Shown here piece by piece: positions 26,598-33,899 of a DNA stretch of 37,258 nt. Position numbers and translations under genes: made by a program. The stretch's first letter is position 1. Every line of letters starts with the position of its first letter. This stretch comes from Candidatus Roizmanbacteria bacterium RIFCSPLOWO2_01_FULL_39_19 (GTDB lineage: Bacteria; Patescibacteriota; Microgenomatia; UBA1406; HO2-37-13b): the NCBI GenBank assembly GCA_001789725.1, contig MGAM01000014.1:1-37258 (forward strand), given 5' to 3'. The notes under the pieces were generated by a model, which ran no database searches, was not told where the DNA came from, and worked only from the letters and a program-made list of their open reading frames with translations.

Positions 26598-26722
26598 TAT
26601 GACTAATTGCAATGTTGCCTGAAGGCACCATTGGAGTCGCGAAGTACAGGAGCCTCTCCTAACAGTCTTTTAACGTTGTATAGTCATAACGATTTTTGTT
26701 ATGACTATATGTAAAGTTTTTT
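26598..26722 (+). ncRNA. rRNA leader or small RNA, with mini-ORF, boxA-like motif and terminal hairpin
   Basis: Downstream of the promoter lies a mini-ORF, ATG 26599 to TGA 26622 (MTNCNVA), 7 nt after the -10 box. It is followed by small hairpins (TGCCT-GA-AGGCA at about 26616; AGGAG-CCT-CTCCT at about 26649) and TCTTTTAAC (26666-26674), which resembles the rRNA antitermination boxA (TGCTCTTTAACA). An 11-bp perfect stem, ATAGTCATAAC/GTTATGACTAT (26680-26708), and a T6 run at 26717-26722 end the segment. It may be the leader of the tRNA-Ala/23S transcript, or an independent small RNA. No known RNA family was recognised. Confidence 0.4.
26680..26722 (+). terminator. Terminator-like hairpin in the rRNA leader
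   Basis: An 11-bp perfect stem (26680-26690 with 26698-26708) has a 7-nt loop, followed 8 nt later by six T. The distance to the T-tract is longer than in a classic intrinsic terminator, so it could instead be a processing or antitermination structure. Confidence 0.4.
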
Positions 26723-26791
26723 AGTTTCAAGTACTTTTTCATTGATTGCAGTTTTTATTGGGCCACACAGTTTGTCTTGGTGCCCTTAATT

Positions 26792-26864
26792 GGGCCCATA
26801 GCACAATTGGCAGTGCACTTCGTTTGCAACGAAGAGGTTAGGAGTTCGAGCCTCCTTGGGTCCA
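26792..26864 (+). tRNA. tRNA-Ala (TGC)
   Basis: A 73-nt cloverleaf. The acceptor GGGCCCA pairs with TGGGTCC (one G-T pair), the D stem is GCAC/GTGC, the anticodon arm is CTTCG-TTTGCAA-CGAAG (anticodon TGC), and the T arm is AGGAG-TTCGAGC-CTCCT. The discriminator is A and CCA is not encoded. tRNA-Ala is normally in the 16S-23S spacer; here it precedes 23S but no 16S is upstream. Confidence 0.95.
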
Positions 26865-27008
26865 CACTTCGATTCGTTTACACTCACTCAGTGTAAATGG
26901 ATTGATGTTCAAAAGGATTATTAACAAAATTATGGATTTGATCCTGAGTTAAATCAAAGGATCCACTGCACTTTGACAATCAGGAGGTAGGTAAAAATCA
27001 AACAGCAA

Positions 27009-27037
27009 TGAATAAGTTTTGATTTGTAAGACATTGG
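27009..27037 (+). other. 5' arm of the pre-23S processing stalk
   Basis: TTTGTAAGACATTGG (27023-27037) is a perfect 15-nt complement of 31736-31750, and TGAATAA (27009-27015) complements TTATTCA (31758-31764). Together the arms form the stem that brings the 23S ends together, a normal RNase III substrate. The inner part is helix H1 of the mature rRNA. Confidence 0.85.
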
Positions 27038-27183
27038 AGAATCAAGGCTTATGGTGGATGCCTAGGTAGTTTGAGTCGAGGAAGGACGTGTGTATGGACA
27101 CGATATCGTCGGTGAGTCTCCTAACAGACATTTCAACCGGTGGTTTCCGAATGGGGTAACCCCTCTTGATGTAAATCAAGAGA

Positions 27184-27214
27184 CCCGCTCAGAGCGCTTG
27201 CTCTTTTGAGCGGG
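27184..27214 (+). repeat. 23S hairpin family, copy 1
   Basis: CCCGCTC ... GAGCGGG with an inner AGAGC-GCTT-GCTCT stem, in domain I. Related hairpins lie at 28440-28469 and 28524-28552, where the arms CCCGCT/AGCGGG and the AGAGC core recur. Confidence 0.6.
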
Positions 27215-27339
27215 GGATAACCCGGTGAACTGAAACATCTCAGTAACCGGAGGAAAAGAAAACAATATTTCCGCTTGGCAACAAGCGGGAGAGTGATTCC
27301 GTCAGTAGCGGCGAGCGAACGCGGAGAAGCCTAAACCTA

Positions 27340-27460
27340 CTTGTGCTTTGCACAAGGCGTTACACATATAAACGTACAACGTATCACGTTTTTAAAAACG
27401 TGAAACTTGGAACGTGAAACTTGGAACGTGAAACTTGGAACGTCTCGCGCAGGGCGCGAG
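27340..27460 (+). repeat. Hairpin-bracketed 23S insert, copy 1 (121 nt)
   Basis: It starts with the hairpin CTTGTGC-TTT-GCACAAG (27340-27356), followed by a 87-nt core (27357-27443) and the hairpin CTCGCGC-AGG-GCGCGAG (27444-27460). The core contains the perfect 20-nt palindrome TCACGTTTTTAAAAACGTGA and three tandem 14-nt units (GAAACTTGGAACGT). It lies in domain I, around E. coli 275-290, in a helix that is short in E. coli. The sequence is identical to copy 2. Confidence 0.9.
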
Positions 27461-27647
27461 TGGGGGTTGCGGGAGTCTGCATACCTCTGCTTCTTTTTAA
27501 AAGAACGTTTTGGAAAAAACGGCCATAGATGGTGACAGCCCAGTATTTGAAAAGAAGAAGTAGAGAGCGGAATTTCCCAAGTACCACGGAACACGGTAAC
27601 TCTGTGGGAATCCGGGGCGGTCATGCTCCAAGGCTAAATACTCAAAC

Positions 27648-27689
<42 letters not shown>

Positions 27690-27746
27690 CCCCCGGCGAG
27701 GGGAGTGAAATAGTACCTGAAACCATAAGCTGTCAAACAGACAGAG

Positions 27747-27867
27747 CTTGTGCTTTGCACAAGGCGTTACACATATAAACGTACAACGTATCACGTTTTT
27801 AAAAACGTGAAACTTGGAACGTGAAACTTGGAACGTGAAACTTGGAACGTCTCGCGCAGGGCGCGAG
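27747..27867 (+). repeat. Hairpin-bracketed 23S insert, copy 2 (121 nt)
   Basis: A base-for-base identical second copy of 27340-27460, positioned 407 nt further on. The flanks CAAACAGACAGAG and TGATGTCGTGCC align with the two sides of E. coli helix H25 (CAAGCAGUGGGAG and UGACUGCGUACC), so it replaces the H25 tip. H25 is a classic site of intervening sequences cut out by RNase III in other bacteria. Confidence 0.9.
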
Positions 27868-27924
27868 TGATGTCGTGCCTATTGAAGAATGAGCCAGCGA
27901 GTATTTTGCGTTATGCAAGTCTAA

Positions 27925-27940
27925 CCCCGATAAATCGGGG
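27925..27940 (+). repeat. 23S hairpin CCCCGA/TCGGGG, copy 1
   Basis: CCCCGA-TAAA-TCGGGG followed by GGAGGC. A near-identical hairpin with the same GGAGGC tail recurs at 28034-28052. Confidence 0.5.
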
Positions 27941-28033
27941 GGAGGCGTAGGGAAACCAAGTCTGAATAGGGCGAACAATCAAGCATACGTTTAATGACCC
28001 GAAACTGAGTGAGCTAACCATGGACAGGGTGAA

Positions 28034-28052
28034 CCCCGATGATAAATCGGGG
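28034..28052 (+). repeat. 23S hairpin CCCCGAT/ATCGGGG, copy 2
   Basis: CCCCGAT-GATAA-ATCGGGG followed by GGAGGC, matching the hairpin at 27925-27940. Confidence 0.5.
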
Positions 28053-28439
28053 GGAGGCCCGAACCCGTAGTCGGTGAAATGACTTGGGACGATCTGTGGT
28101 TAGTGGTAATATGCCAATCGAACTCAGAGATAGCTGGTTCTCCCCGAAATATATTTAGGTATAGCCTTCAGTTAAGTCTTTGCGGGGTAGAGCGACTGGA
28201 TAGGCTGTCAAGGCTTTGCCGAGGCAGCCCAACCAAACTCCGAATACGCAAAGTTTTTTTCTGGGGAGTCAGACCGGCTCGGATAAGCGAGTCTGGTCGA
28301 GAGGAAAAGAGTCCGGACTTCCATCTAAGGTCTCTAAATGACTGTTAAGTGGGAAAGGAAGTAGAATCACAAAGACAGACGGGAAGTTGGCTCAGAAGCA
28401 GCCACCTTTTAAAGAACGCGTAACAGCGCACCGTAATAA

Positions 28440-28469
28440 CCCGCTTGAGAGCGTAAGTTTTTGAGCGGG
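28440..28469 (+). repeat. 23S hairpin family, copy 2
   Basis: CCCGCT ... AGCGGG with an inner GAGAGC-GTAA core, just 3' of the L11-binding region. Confidence 0.5.
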
Positions 28470-28523
28470 ATGTGATTTTGCGCCGAAAATGATCGAGGCT
28501 AAAACAGTCTACCGACGATGAAG

Positions 28524-28552
28524 CCCGCTCAGAGCGCAAGCTATTGAGCGGG
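28524..28552 (+). repeat. 23S hairpin family, copy 3
   Basis: CCCGCTC-AGAGC-GCAA-GCTATT-GAGCGGG, at the position of E. coli helix H45, just before the conserved GGTAGGGGAGCGTTC. It shares the CCCGCTCAGAGCGC start with copy 1 (27184). Confidence 0.55.
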
Positions 28553-29143
28553 GGTAGGGGAGCGTTCCTTTTGCAGTGAAGCTACGTCGTAAGGCGGGGT
28601 GGAGCGGAAGGAAGTGAGAATGCTGGCATGAGTAACGATTCTCTTTGTGAAAAACAAAGACGCCGAAAGTCCAAGGTTTCCTGCGCAACGTAAATCGACG
28701 CAGGGTAAGTCGGATCTAAGGGCGCGTCCCGAAGGGGCCGTCTCGATGTATAAGCAGTTAATATTCTGCTACTCACTAAGTGTGCGTTAGACACTTTACT
28801 GATGACGAAGTATGCAAAATCACTGTTCTCTATATGGTAACAGTAGTCGTGCGTGTTTCCAGGAAAAGTCAGTTAATAGGAGTGCATTTAGTATCCGTAC
28901 CGCAAACCGACACAGGTGGACAGGTCGAGTAGACCAAGGCGATCGAGTAAGGATGGTTTAAGGAACTCGGCAAAAAAGCTGGGCGTAAGTTATACGATAT
29001 GCCCTACCCCGCTTAACCGCGGGGTCACAGCAAAAGTTTTCTAACCGACTGTTTAGCAAAAACACAGGTTCCTGCAAATCCGTAAGGAGAAGTATAGGAG
29101 CTGAGGCCTGACCAGTGCCCGTAAGTCAAGAACTGAGGTTGAT

Positions 29144-29250
29144 CTTGTCCTTCGGACAAGGCGTTACACGTATAAACGTACAACGTATCACGTTTTTAAA
29201 AACGTGAAACTTGGAACGTGAAACTTGGAACGTCTCGTCCGGAGGACGAG
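29144..29250 (+). repeat. Hairpin-bracketed 23S insert, copy 3 (107 nt)
   Basis: The same build as copies 1 and 2, but with two instead of three 14-nt units and one core substitution (CACGTATAAA for CACATATAAA). Both bracketing hairpins have changed with pairing kept: CTTGTCC-TTC-GGACAAG (29144-29160) and CTCGTCC-GGA-GGACGAG (29234-29250). It lies in domain IV near the tip of helix H68. The paired changes in both hairpins support folding as RNA. Confidence 0.9.
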
Positions 29251-29817
29251 CTAGGTTTTGGTTCAAGCTCGGGTGAACGTCAGCTCTAACCCTGAGAGTT
29301 CTAAGGTAGCGTAGTCCCTTGCCGGGTAAGTTCCGGCCCGCACGAAAGGTGTAACGAGTTAGAAACTGTCTCGAACCATTGCTCGGTGAAATTGAAATGG
29401 CTGTGAAGATGCGGCCTACCTGCACTTGGACAAGAAGACCCCGGGAGCTTTACTGAAGCTTGATATTGGCAAGGAGCATTTGATTGTTTAGCGTAGGAGG
29501 GACCACGTTCATGCGCGCAAGCGCACTGAACGTGGACCAATGAAACACCTCTCTTCGAATGTTTTGAGTCTTACCCTGCAATAGCGGGGGATAGTGTTAG
29601 GCGGTCAGTTTAACTGGGGCGGTTTTCTCCAAAAGCGTAACGGAGAAGCGCAAAGGTTGGCTTATTCCGTATGGAAATCGGAATTTAATGTGTAAACGCA
29701 AAAGCCAGCTTGACTGTGAGGGTGACATCCCAAGCAGGTTCGAAAGAAGGCGTTAGTGATCCCCCGATGGCCTATGATTGGCCGCGGGGCTTAACGGATA
29801 AAAGCTACCCCGGGGAT

Positions 29818-30702
29818 ACACACCTGTGTCCCGATTCTATGGTAACATAGAATCTAGCATACGGCTAATAACGGTGAAGCCCTCCTACTTTGTGGTTTTG
29901 GTCTTGCCACAGCGAGAGAGTAGAGGGTAATACCGTGGGAAGTTGGAGATATATGACAAAAAAACAAAAAGACGTATTAATTGGAATGATACTTGGAGAT
30001 GCATATTTGCAAAAAACTGGTGAAAAAAATTCAAGATTGAGGCTTGAACACACTACCAATCAAAAAGAATATTTAGAATGGAAAGTGAATTATCTTAAAA
30101 ATTATTTTCAAAATAAAGCTCAAGATATAACTCGCTTCAATCCTGTTTGGAAAAAAACATATAATTATGTGCGGATTCAATCGTATTCCAGTCCGGAATT
30201 TGGGAAATTTCAAAGGCTATTTTATAGTCAGTCAAAAAAAATTATTCCTGACACAATTAGTACACTTTTAAAAAGTCCAATATCAATCGCAGTTTGGTTT
30301 ATGGATGATGGTTATTATTATCATCGCGATAATATGGCTTATATTTATATTCCAAATTATGATAAGCAAAGCTTGCAATACTTGATGGACGCCCTAAGAA
30401 GTAATTTTGATCTTACCGCGGCTCTTAAGAAGAAAAGCAAAGGACTTGTTTTAACTTTTAATGTCAATGAAACAAAAAAATTGATGGAGATAATTAGTGA
30501 ATATGTTATTCCATCAATGAAATATAAAATATCTCTTAACCCCGTATCGACTGAATGAAATCCCGATCAAATCGGGAAAGTAATGAGATAGTCAATATAT
30601 AAATGATTATCATACGCCGTACCCCCGCCTATAGGCGGGGTGAAGATATAGTCAGTGCAACAAGAAATTGTTGATTATGATATAACGTTTGTTATATTCA
30701 TG
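29818..30702 (+). ncRNA. Group I intron at 23S position 2449, with endonuclease gene
   Basis: The 5' exon ends GGGGAT (U2449) and the 3' exon resumes AACAGGC. P1: exon GGGAT pairs with intron GTCCC (29828-29832), with a U-G pair at the splice site; the intron ends in G. The core is AACGGTGAAG (29870) with ATACCGTGGGA (29930), and P7 is GATTAT (30605-30610) with ATAGTC (30648-30653), preceded by the typical GAAGATATAGTC. It is 885 nt long. The endonuclease ORF is looped out between the P6 and P7 regions. Confidence 0.93.
29953..30558 (+). CDS. LAGLIDADG homing endonuclease in the 23S intron
   Basis: A 201-aa protein with two LAGLIDADG-type motifs, 'LIGMILGDA' (9-17) and 'AVWFMDDG' (113-120). 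This makes it a single-chain two-motif enzyme of the LAGLIDADG_2 type. The acidic residue ending each motif (Asp 16 and Asp 118/119) would hold the catalytic metal. It would cut intronless 23S genes near position 2449 so that repair copies the intron in. ATG 29953 follows GGAG with a 4-nt gap; the open frame upstream (from 29890) overlaps the ribozyme core and is not expected to be translated. The A+T-rich ORF contrasts with the rRNA around it. Confidence 0.92.
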   Translation: MTKKQKDVLIGMILGDAYLQKTGEKNSRLRLEHTTNQKEYLEWKVNYLKNYFQNKAQDITRFNPVWKKTYNYVRIQSYSSPEFGKFQRLFYSQSKKIIPDTISTLLKSPISIAVWFMDDGYYYHRDNMAYIYIPNYDKQSLQYLMDALRSNFDLTAALKKKSKGLVLTFNVNETKKLMEIISEYVIPSMKYKISLNPVSTE

Positions 30703-30753
30703 AACAGGCTAGTCTCCCCTGAGAGTTCATATTGACGGGGAGGTTCGGCACCT

Positions 30754-31052
30754 TATGAGTCGAATCAAGGGGTGCCTAGAGTGGTAACACTCTACAAAAA
30801 CAAGTGGCTTATAACGGTGAACTCCATATATAATTATGTATGGACAATACCGTGGGAAGTCTAACTCAAGCTAAAATGTCTTTATATTTAGTCTCTTTTC
30901 ATCAAGGGACGCTTGTGTTATGACCCCGTAGAGACTTTCTATATAACATATAGAAGAATCCAAAGAAACTGGATTAATACGCCAACTCCAATGCTAGAAA
31001 TCATTGGATGAAGATATAGTCCGATCCCATTAGTAATAGTGGTAACCATTTG
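30754..31052 (+). ncRNA. Group I intron at 23S position 2500 (ORF-less)
   Basis: The 5' exon ends GGCACCT (U2500) and the 3' exon is CGATGTCGG; the intron ends in G. P1: exon GGCACCT pairs with intron GGGTGCC (30770-30776), giving six Watson-Crick pairs and the splice-site U-G. The core ACGGTGAAC (30814) and AATACCGTGGGAAG (30846-30859) is nearly identical to that of the 2449 intron; P7 is GGATTA (30971-30976) with TAGTCC (31017-31022). It is 299 nt, with no protein gene inside. Confidence 0.93.
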
Positions 31053-31158
31053 CGATGTCGGCTCATCGCATCCTGGGGCTGTAGTAGGTCCCAAGGGTTG
31101 GTCTGTTCGCCCATTAAAGCGGTACGCGAGCTGGGTTCAGAGCGTCGTGAGACAGCTT

Positions 31159-31465
31159 GTAACGTCCAGAACTGTCTCATCTCTTCGACACTTTAGAACG
31201 TGTTGATTTAGTCTATGTTATTCCATGGTCTTCTTGAAAAACAAAAATAAGAGAATATAAATCTGGCTATATGCTGGGATCTCCTGACAACTGCAGACTA
31301 CTCGCTCCGACATTCCGTCGGGACAGTGAAAATGCCTGTAGGTTTTCCCTACGCGGGGAAAGCAGGACAATCAGCAGGAAAGGCTCCGCTTCGGCGGAGA
31401 ATCCTCACAGACTATACGCCAGACGCCCCGCTAAAGGCAGGGTAAAGATATAGTCGATAAATGTC
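31159..31465 (+). ncRNA. Group I intron near 23S position 2605
   Basis: It interrupts helix H93 just after GTGAGACAG. P1: exon GTGAGACAG (31147-31155) pairs with intron CTGTCTCAT (31172-31180). P7 is GACTAT (31410-31415) with ATAGTC (31450-31455), embedded in the familiar CTCACAGACTATACGCC ... AAAGATATAGTC. Several GC-rich hairpins decorate the middle. Both boundaries are uncertain by about 2 nt, because joining after CTT or after CT both restore H93 pairing. A 60-codon open frame inside (31271-31453) has no support. It is about 307 nt, with a different core sequence from the other two introns. Confidence 0.85.
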
Positions 31466-31735
31466 GGACTCTATCCAGTGCAGGCGTTTGGATTCTTGAA
31501 GGGGCTCTCTTCTAGTACGAGAGGACCGAAGAGAGGGAATCCCTGGTGTACCAGTTGTCCCAAAAGGGCATCGCTGGGTAGCTATATTCCCACGTGATAA
31601 GTACTGAAAGCATCTCAAGTACGAAGCACACCCTAAGATGAGGAATCCCTATAGCTCCCCGCAAGATCAGCGGGTTGATAGGCGCTAGGTGTAAGCCCCG
31701 TAAGGGGTTTAGCCGATGCGTACTAATGAGCGATT

Positions 31736-31764
31736 CCAATGTCTTACAAACCACAATTTATTCA
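31736..31764 (+). other. 3' arm of the pre-23S processing stalk
   Basis: CCAATGTCTTACAAA (31736-31750) and TTATTCA (31758-31764) pair with 27023-27037 and 27009-27015. The -35 box of topA begins 6 nt after this arm, and no 5S rRNA gene follows. Confidence 0.85.
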
Positions 31765-31769
31765 AGTTG

Positions 31770-31798
31770 TTGACTTTTTTACCTACTTACTCTACTAT
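31770..31798 (+). promoter_or_regulatory. Promoter of topA
   Basis: TTGACT (31770-31775), an exact 17-bp spacer, TACTAT (31793-31798); ATG 31807 follows after 8 nt. It is one of the clearest complete promoters in the window and predicts a start at the ATG. Confidence 0.7.
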
Positions 31799-31806
31799 CA
31801 TCTCTT

Positions 31807-33855
31807 ATGGATCTTATAATTGTAGAGTCGCCAACAAAGGCTCGAACGTTCACGAGAATATTGGGTGACGATTTTTCTATTGAGGCTTCCATGGGACATG
31901 TGAGAGATCTTCCTGAGAAAAAGATGTCAATCGATCTTGAGCATACGTTCAAGCCAGAGTACGTCATATTACCCTCAAAACAGGCAACTGTTGACAAGAT
32001 TGCAAAAATAGCAAAAAAAGCCAAAACTATCATTTTGGCAACAGACTCAGATCGTGAGGGAGAGGCAATTGCCTATCACATTGCCTTTATTTTGGGGCAT
32101 GTAAAAGAGGACTGGCCCAATAAACCACACATCAAAAACTCAGATCTGAAACGGATTGTTTTTCACGAGATTACTGAAAGTGCGATAAGGCAAGCACTAC
32201 AATCCCCTCGACAACTGAATGTTGATTTGGTTGACGCACAACAAGGTAGACGTCTTCTTGACCGCATCGTTGGCTACAAACTCTCCCCTCTTTTGTGGAA
32301 AAAAATGGGCAAACGATGGTTGTCTGCAGGACGAGTGCAAACTGTTGCCTTACGATTTATTGTTGAAAGGGAGAAAGAGATTGAAAAATTTAAGTCAGAG
32401 CCTTTTTATCGTGTTAAAACATCACTTAATACCCCTGATAAGTTTGTGTTTGATGCTGGTGTTGATGGGTATAAGGGAGAGGTGTTTGAAAAGAAAACGT
32501 CTATTGAACTATTTGATGGAACATATACTTTTTCAAAAACATCTATAATGAAAGAACGCGCCAAAACTATTGAAAAAGATTTAGAGGGCGATTCGTTTAC
32601 AGTGACAGACGTTGATGAAAAAGTTTATGCAAAGTCTCCACCTCCGCCCTATACCACATCAACCTTACAACAAGAAGCATCCCGTTTGATGGATTACTCA
32701 GCAAAACTCACTATGAGCATTGCACAGCAACTCTATGAAAAAGGAATGATTACCTATCATAGGACCGATTCGGTCAATCTTGCCTCTCAGTTTATTACTC
32801 AGACAACTACGTTCGTAAGACAAGAGTACGGCGAAAAGTATGCCTCGCCAAAGCAACGTTTTTATGCAAACAAATCACGTCTAGCTCAAGAAGCACATGA
32901 GGCAATTCGACCCACAAAAGCTGACAAAACACCATCAGAACTTGAAAAAAGTCTTGGACCACGCCATAGAAAACTCTATGAACTTATCAGGAATCGAAGT
33001 CTGGCAATATGTATGGCCGATGCACAAATCGCATCACTAAAAGTCAAAATTGAAACAAAAAAAGAATACAAATTATCCTCCCAATTTGAAGCAATCATTT
33101 TTGATGGATATTTAAAACTTTACACACAAAAAAACAAATCTACAAAACTACCTCATATTGAAAAAGGAACAAATCTTGATCTTCTAAATGTTACCTCTCA
33201 AGAAAACTTCACTCAACCACCCCCAAGATATGCAGAAGGCTCGCTTATCAAAGCGCTAGAATCCCACGGAATAGGCCGACCGTCAACTTATGCGCCAATT
33301 ATCTCAACCACAATAGGGAGAAACTATGTTGAAAAAAAGGAAGGAAGACTATATCCTACAATGCTGGGAAGTGCTGTGTGTAACTATTTATCTGAAAAAT
33401 TTCCTCAGCTTTTTGAAATCTCATTTACTGCAGGTATGGAAGATCAACTCGATAACATTGCCGAGGGTAAAGAGACCACAGTAGAGCTTCTCAGTAAATT
33501 TTATGGACCATTTGATAAGACACTCGAGAAAGAATTTAAAACAAAAGATTATATTGATGTTCAAGAGAAAACGGATGAAAAATGTCCGACATGTGGAAAA
33601 CCACTTTTACTTCGCTACTCAAAGTTCGGGAAATTCTTTGCCTGTTCAGGTTATCCTGATTGTAAATTCACCAAGAGTTTTGTTGAAACAACTAATCAAA
33701 AGTGTCCTAAATGTGAAGACGGCGACATTGTGGTTAAATTTACTAAGAAAAAAAAGAAATTTTTTGGTTGTTCAAATTACCCTAAATGTGATTTTGCTAC
33801 CTGGAAATTGCCAAAAGGCCAGGAATCTACTTCAGATAAATCTCAATCTGATTAA
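31807..33855 (+). CDS. topA: DNA topoisomerase I
   Basis: A 682-aa type IA topoisomerase that relaxes negative supercoils. The N-terminal Toprim domain has 'LIIVESPTKARTF' and 'ILATDSDREGEAIAYHI' (the D-x-D-x-E metal site); the active-site Tyr is residue 317 in 'GMITYHRTDSVNLA'. 'GRVQTVALRFIVERE' and 'HEAIRPT' are further core motifs. Two C-terminal zinc-ribbon units follow, each with four Cys: 'CPTCGKPLLL ... FFACSGYPDC' and 'CPKCEDGDIV ... FFGCSNYPKC'. The length is slightly short because E. coli TopA has more C-terminal repeats. It is the first gene after the rRNA unit, with its own promoter. Confidence 0.96.
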   Translation: MDLIIVESPTKARTFTRILGDDFSIEASMGHVRDLPEKKMSIDLEHTFKPEYVILPSKQATVDKIAKIAKKAKTIILATDSDREGEAIAYHIAFILGHVKEDWPNKPHIKNSDLKRIVFHEITESAIRQALQSPRQLNVDLVDAQQGRRLLDRIVGYKLSPLLWKKMGKRWLSAGRVQTVALRFIVEREKEIEKFKSEPFYRVKTSLNTPDKFVFDAGVDGYKGEVFEKKTSIELFDGTYTFSKTSIMKERAKTIEKDLEGDSFTVTDVDEKVYAKSPPPPYTTSTLQQEASRLMDYSAKLTMSIAQQLYEKGMITYHRTDSVNLASQFITQTTTFVRQEYGEKYASPKQRFYANKSRLAQEAHEAIRPTKADKTPSELEKSLGPRHRKLYELIRNRSLAICMADAQIASLKVKIETKKEYKLSSQFEAIIFDGYLKLYTQKNKSTKLPHIEKGTNLDLLNVTSQENFTQPPPRYAEGSLIKALESHGIGRPSTYAPIISTTIGRNYVEKKEGRLYPTMLGSAVCNYLSEKFPQLFEISFTAGMEDQLDNIAEGKETTVELLSKFYGPFDKTLEKEFKTKDYIDVQEKTDEKCPTCGKPLLLRYSKFGKFFACSGYPDCKFTKSFVETTNQKCPKCEDGDIVVKFTKKKKKFFGCSNYPKCDFATWKLPKGQESTSDKSQSD

Positions 33856-33885
33856 CTTTTTTCTGTTGAATTTTCTTTTCCAATT

Positions 33886-33891
33886 TACTAT
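33886..33891 (+). promoter_or_regulatory. -10 box of pyrG
   Basis: TACTAT at 33886-33891 ends 8 nt before the GTG start at 33900, placing the predicted transcription start at that codon. The -35 region is poor. Confidence 0.5.
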
Positions 33892-33899
33892 CATGCAAT

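Noticed and set aside
26931-26948. TATGGATTTGATCCTGAG resembles the 5' end of 16S rRNA
   Set aside because: Only about 10 consecutive bases (TTTGATCCTG) match, the rest of 16S is absent, and a 16S would belong upstream of tRNA-Ala rather than between it and 23S. Probably a chance match in the pre-23S leader.
29890-29952. N-terminal extension of the intron endonuclease
   Set aside because: This stretch forms the P5/P6 region of the group I core, and a ribosome-binding site with ATG lies at 29945-29955.
31271-31453. 60-codon open frame inside the 2605 intron
   Set aside because: It runs through the GC-rich ribozyme helices and P7, has no ribosome-binding site and shows no endonuclease motif.
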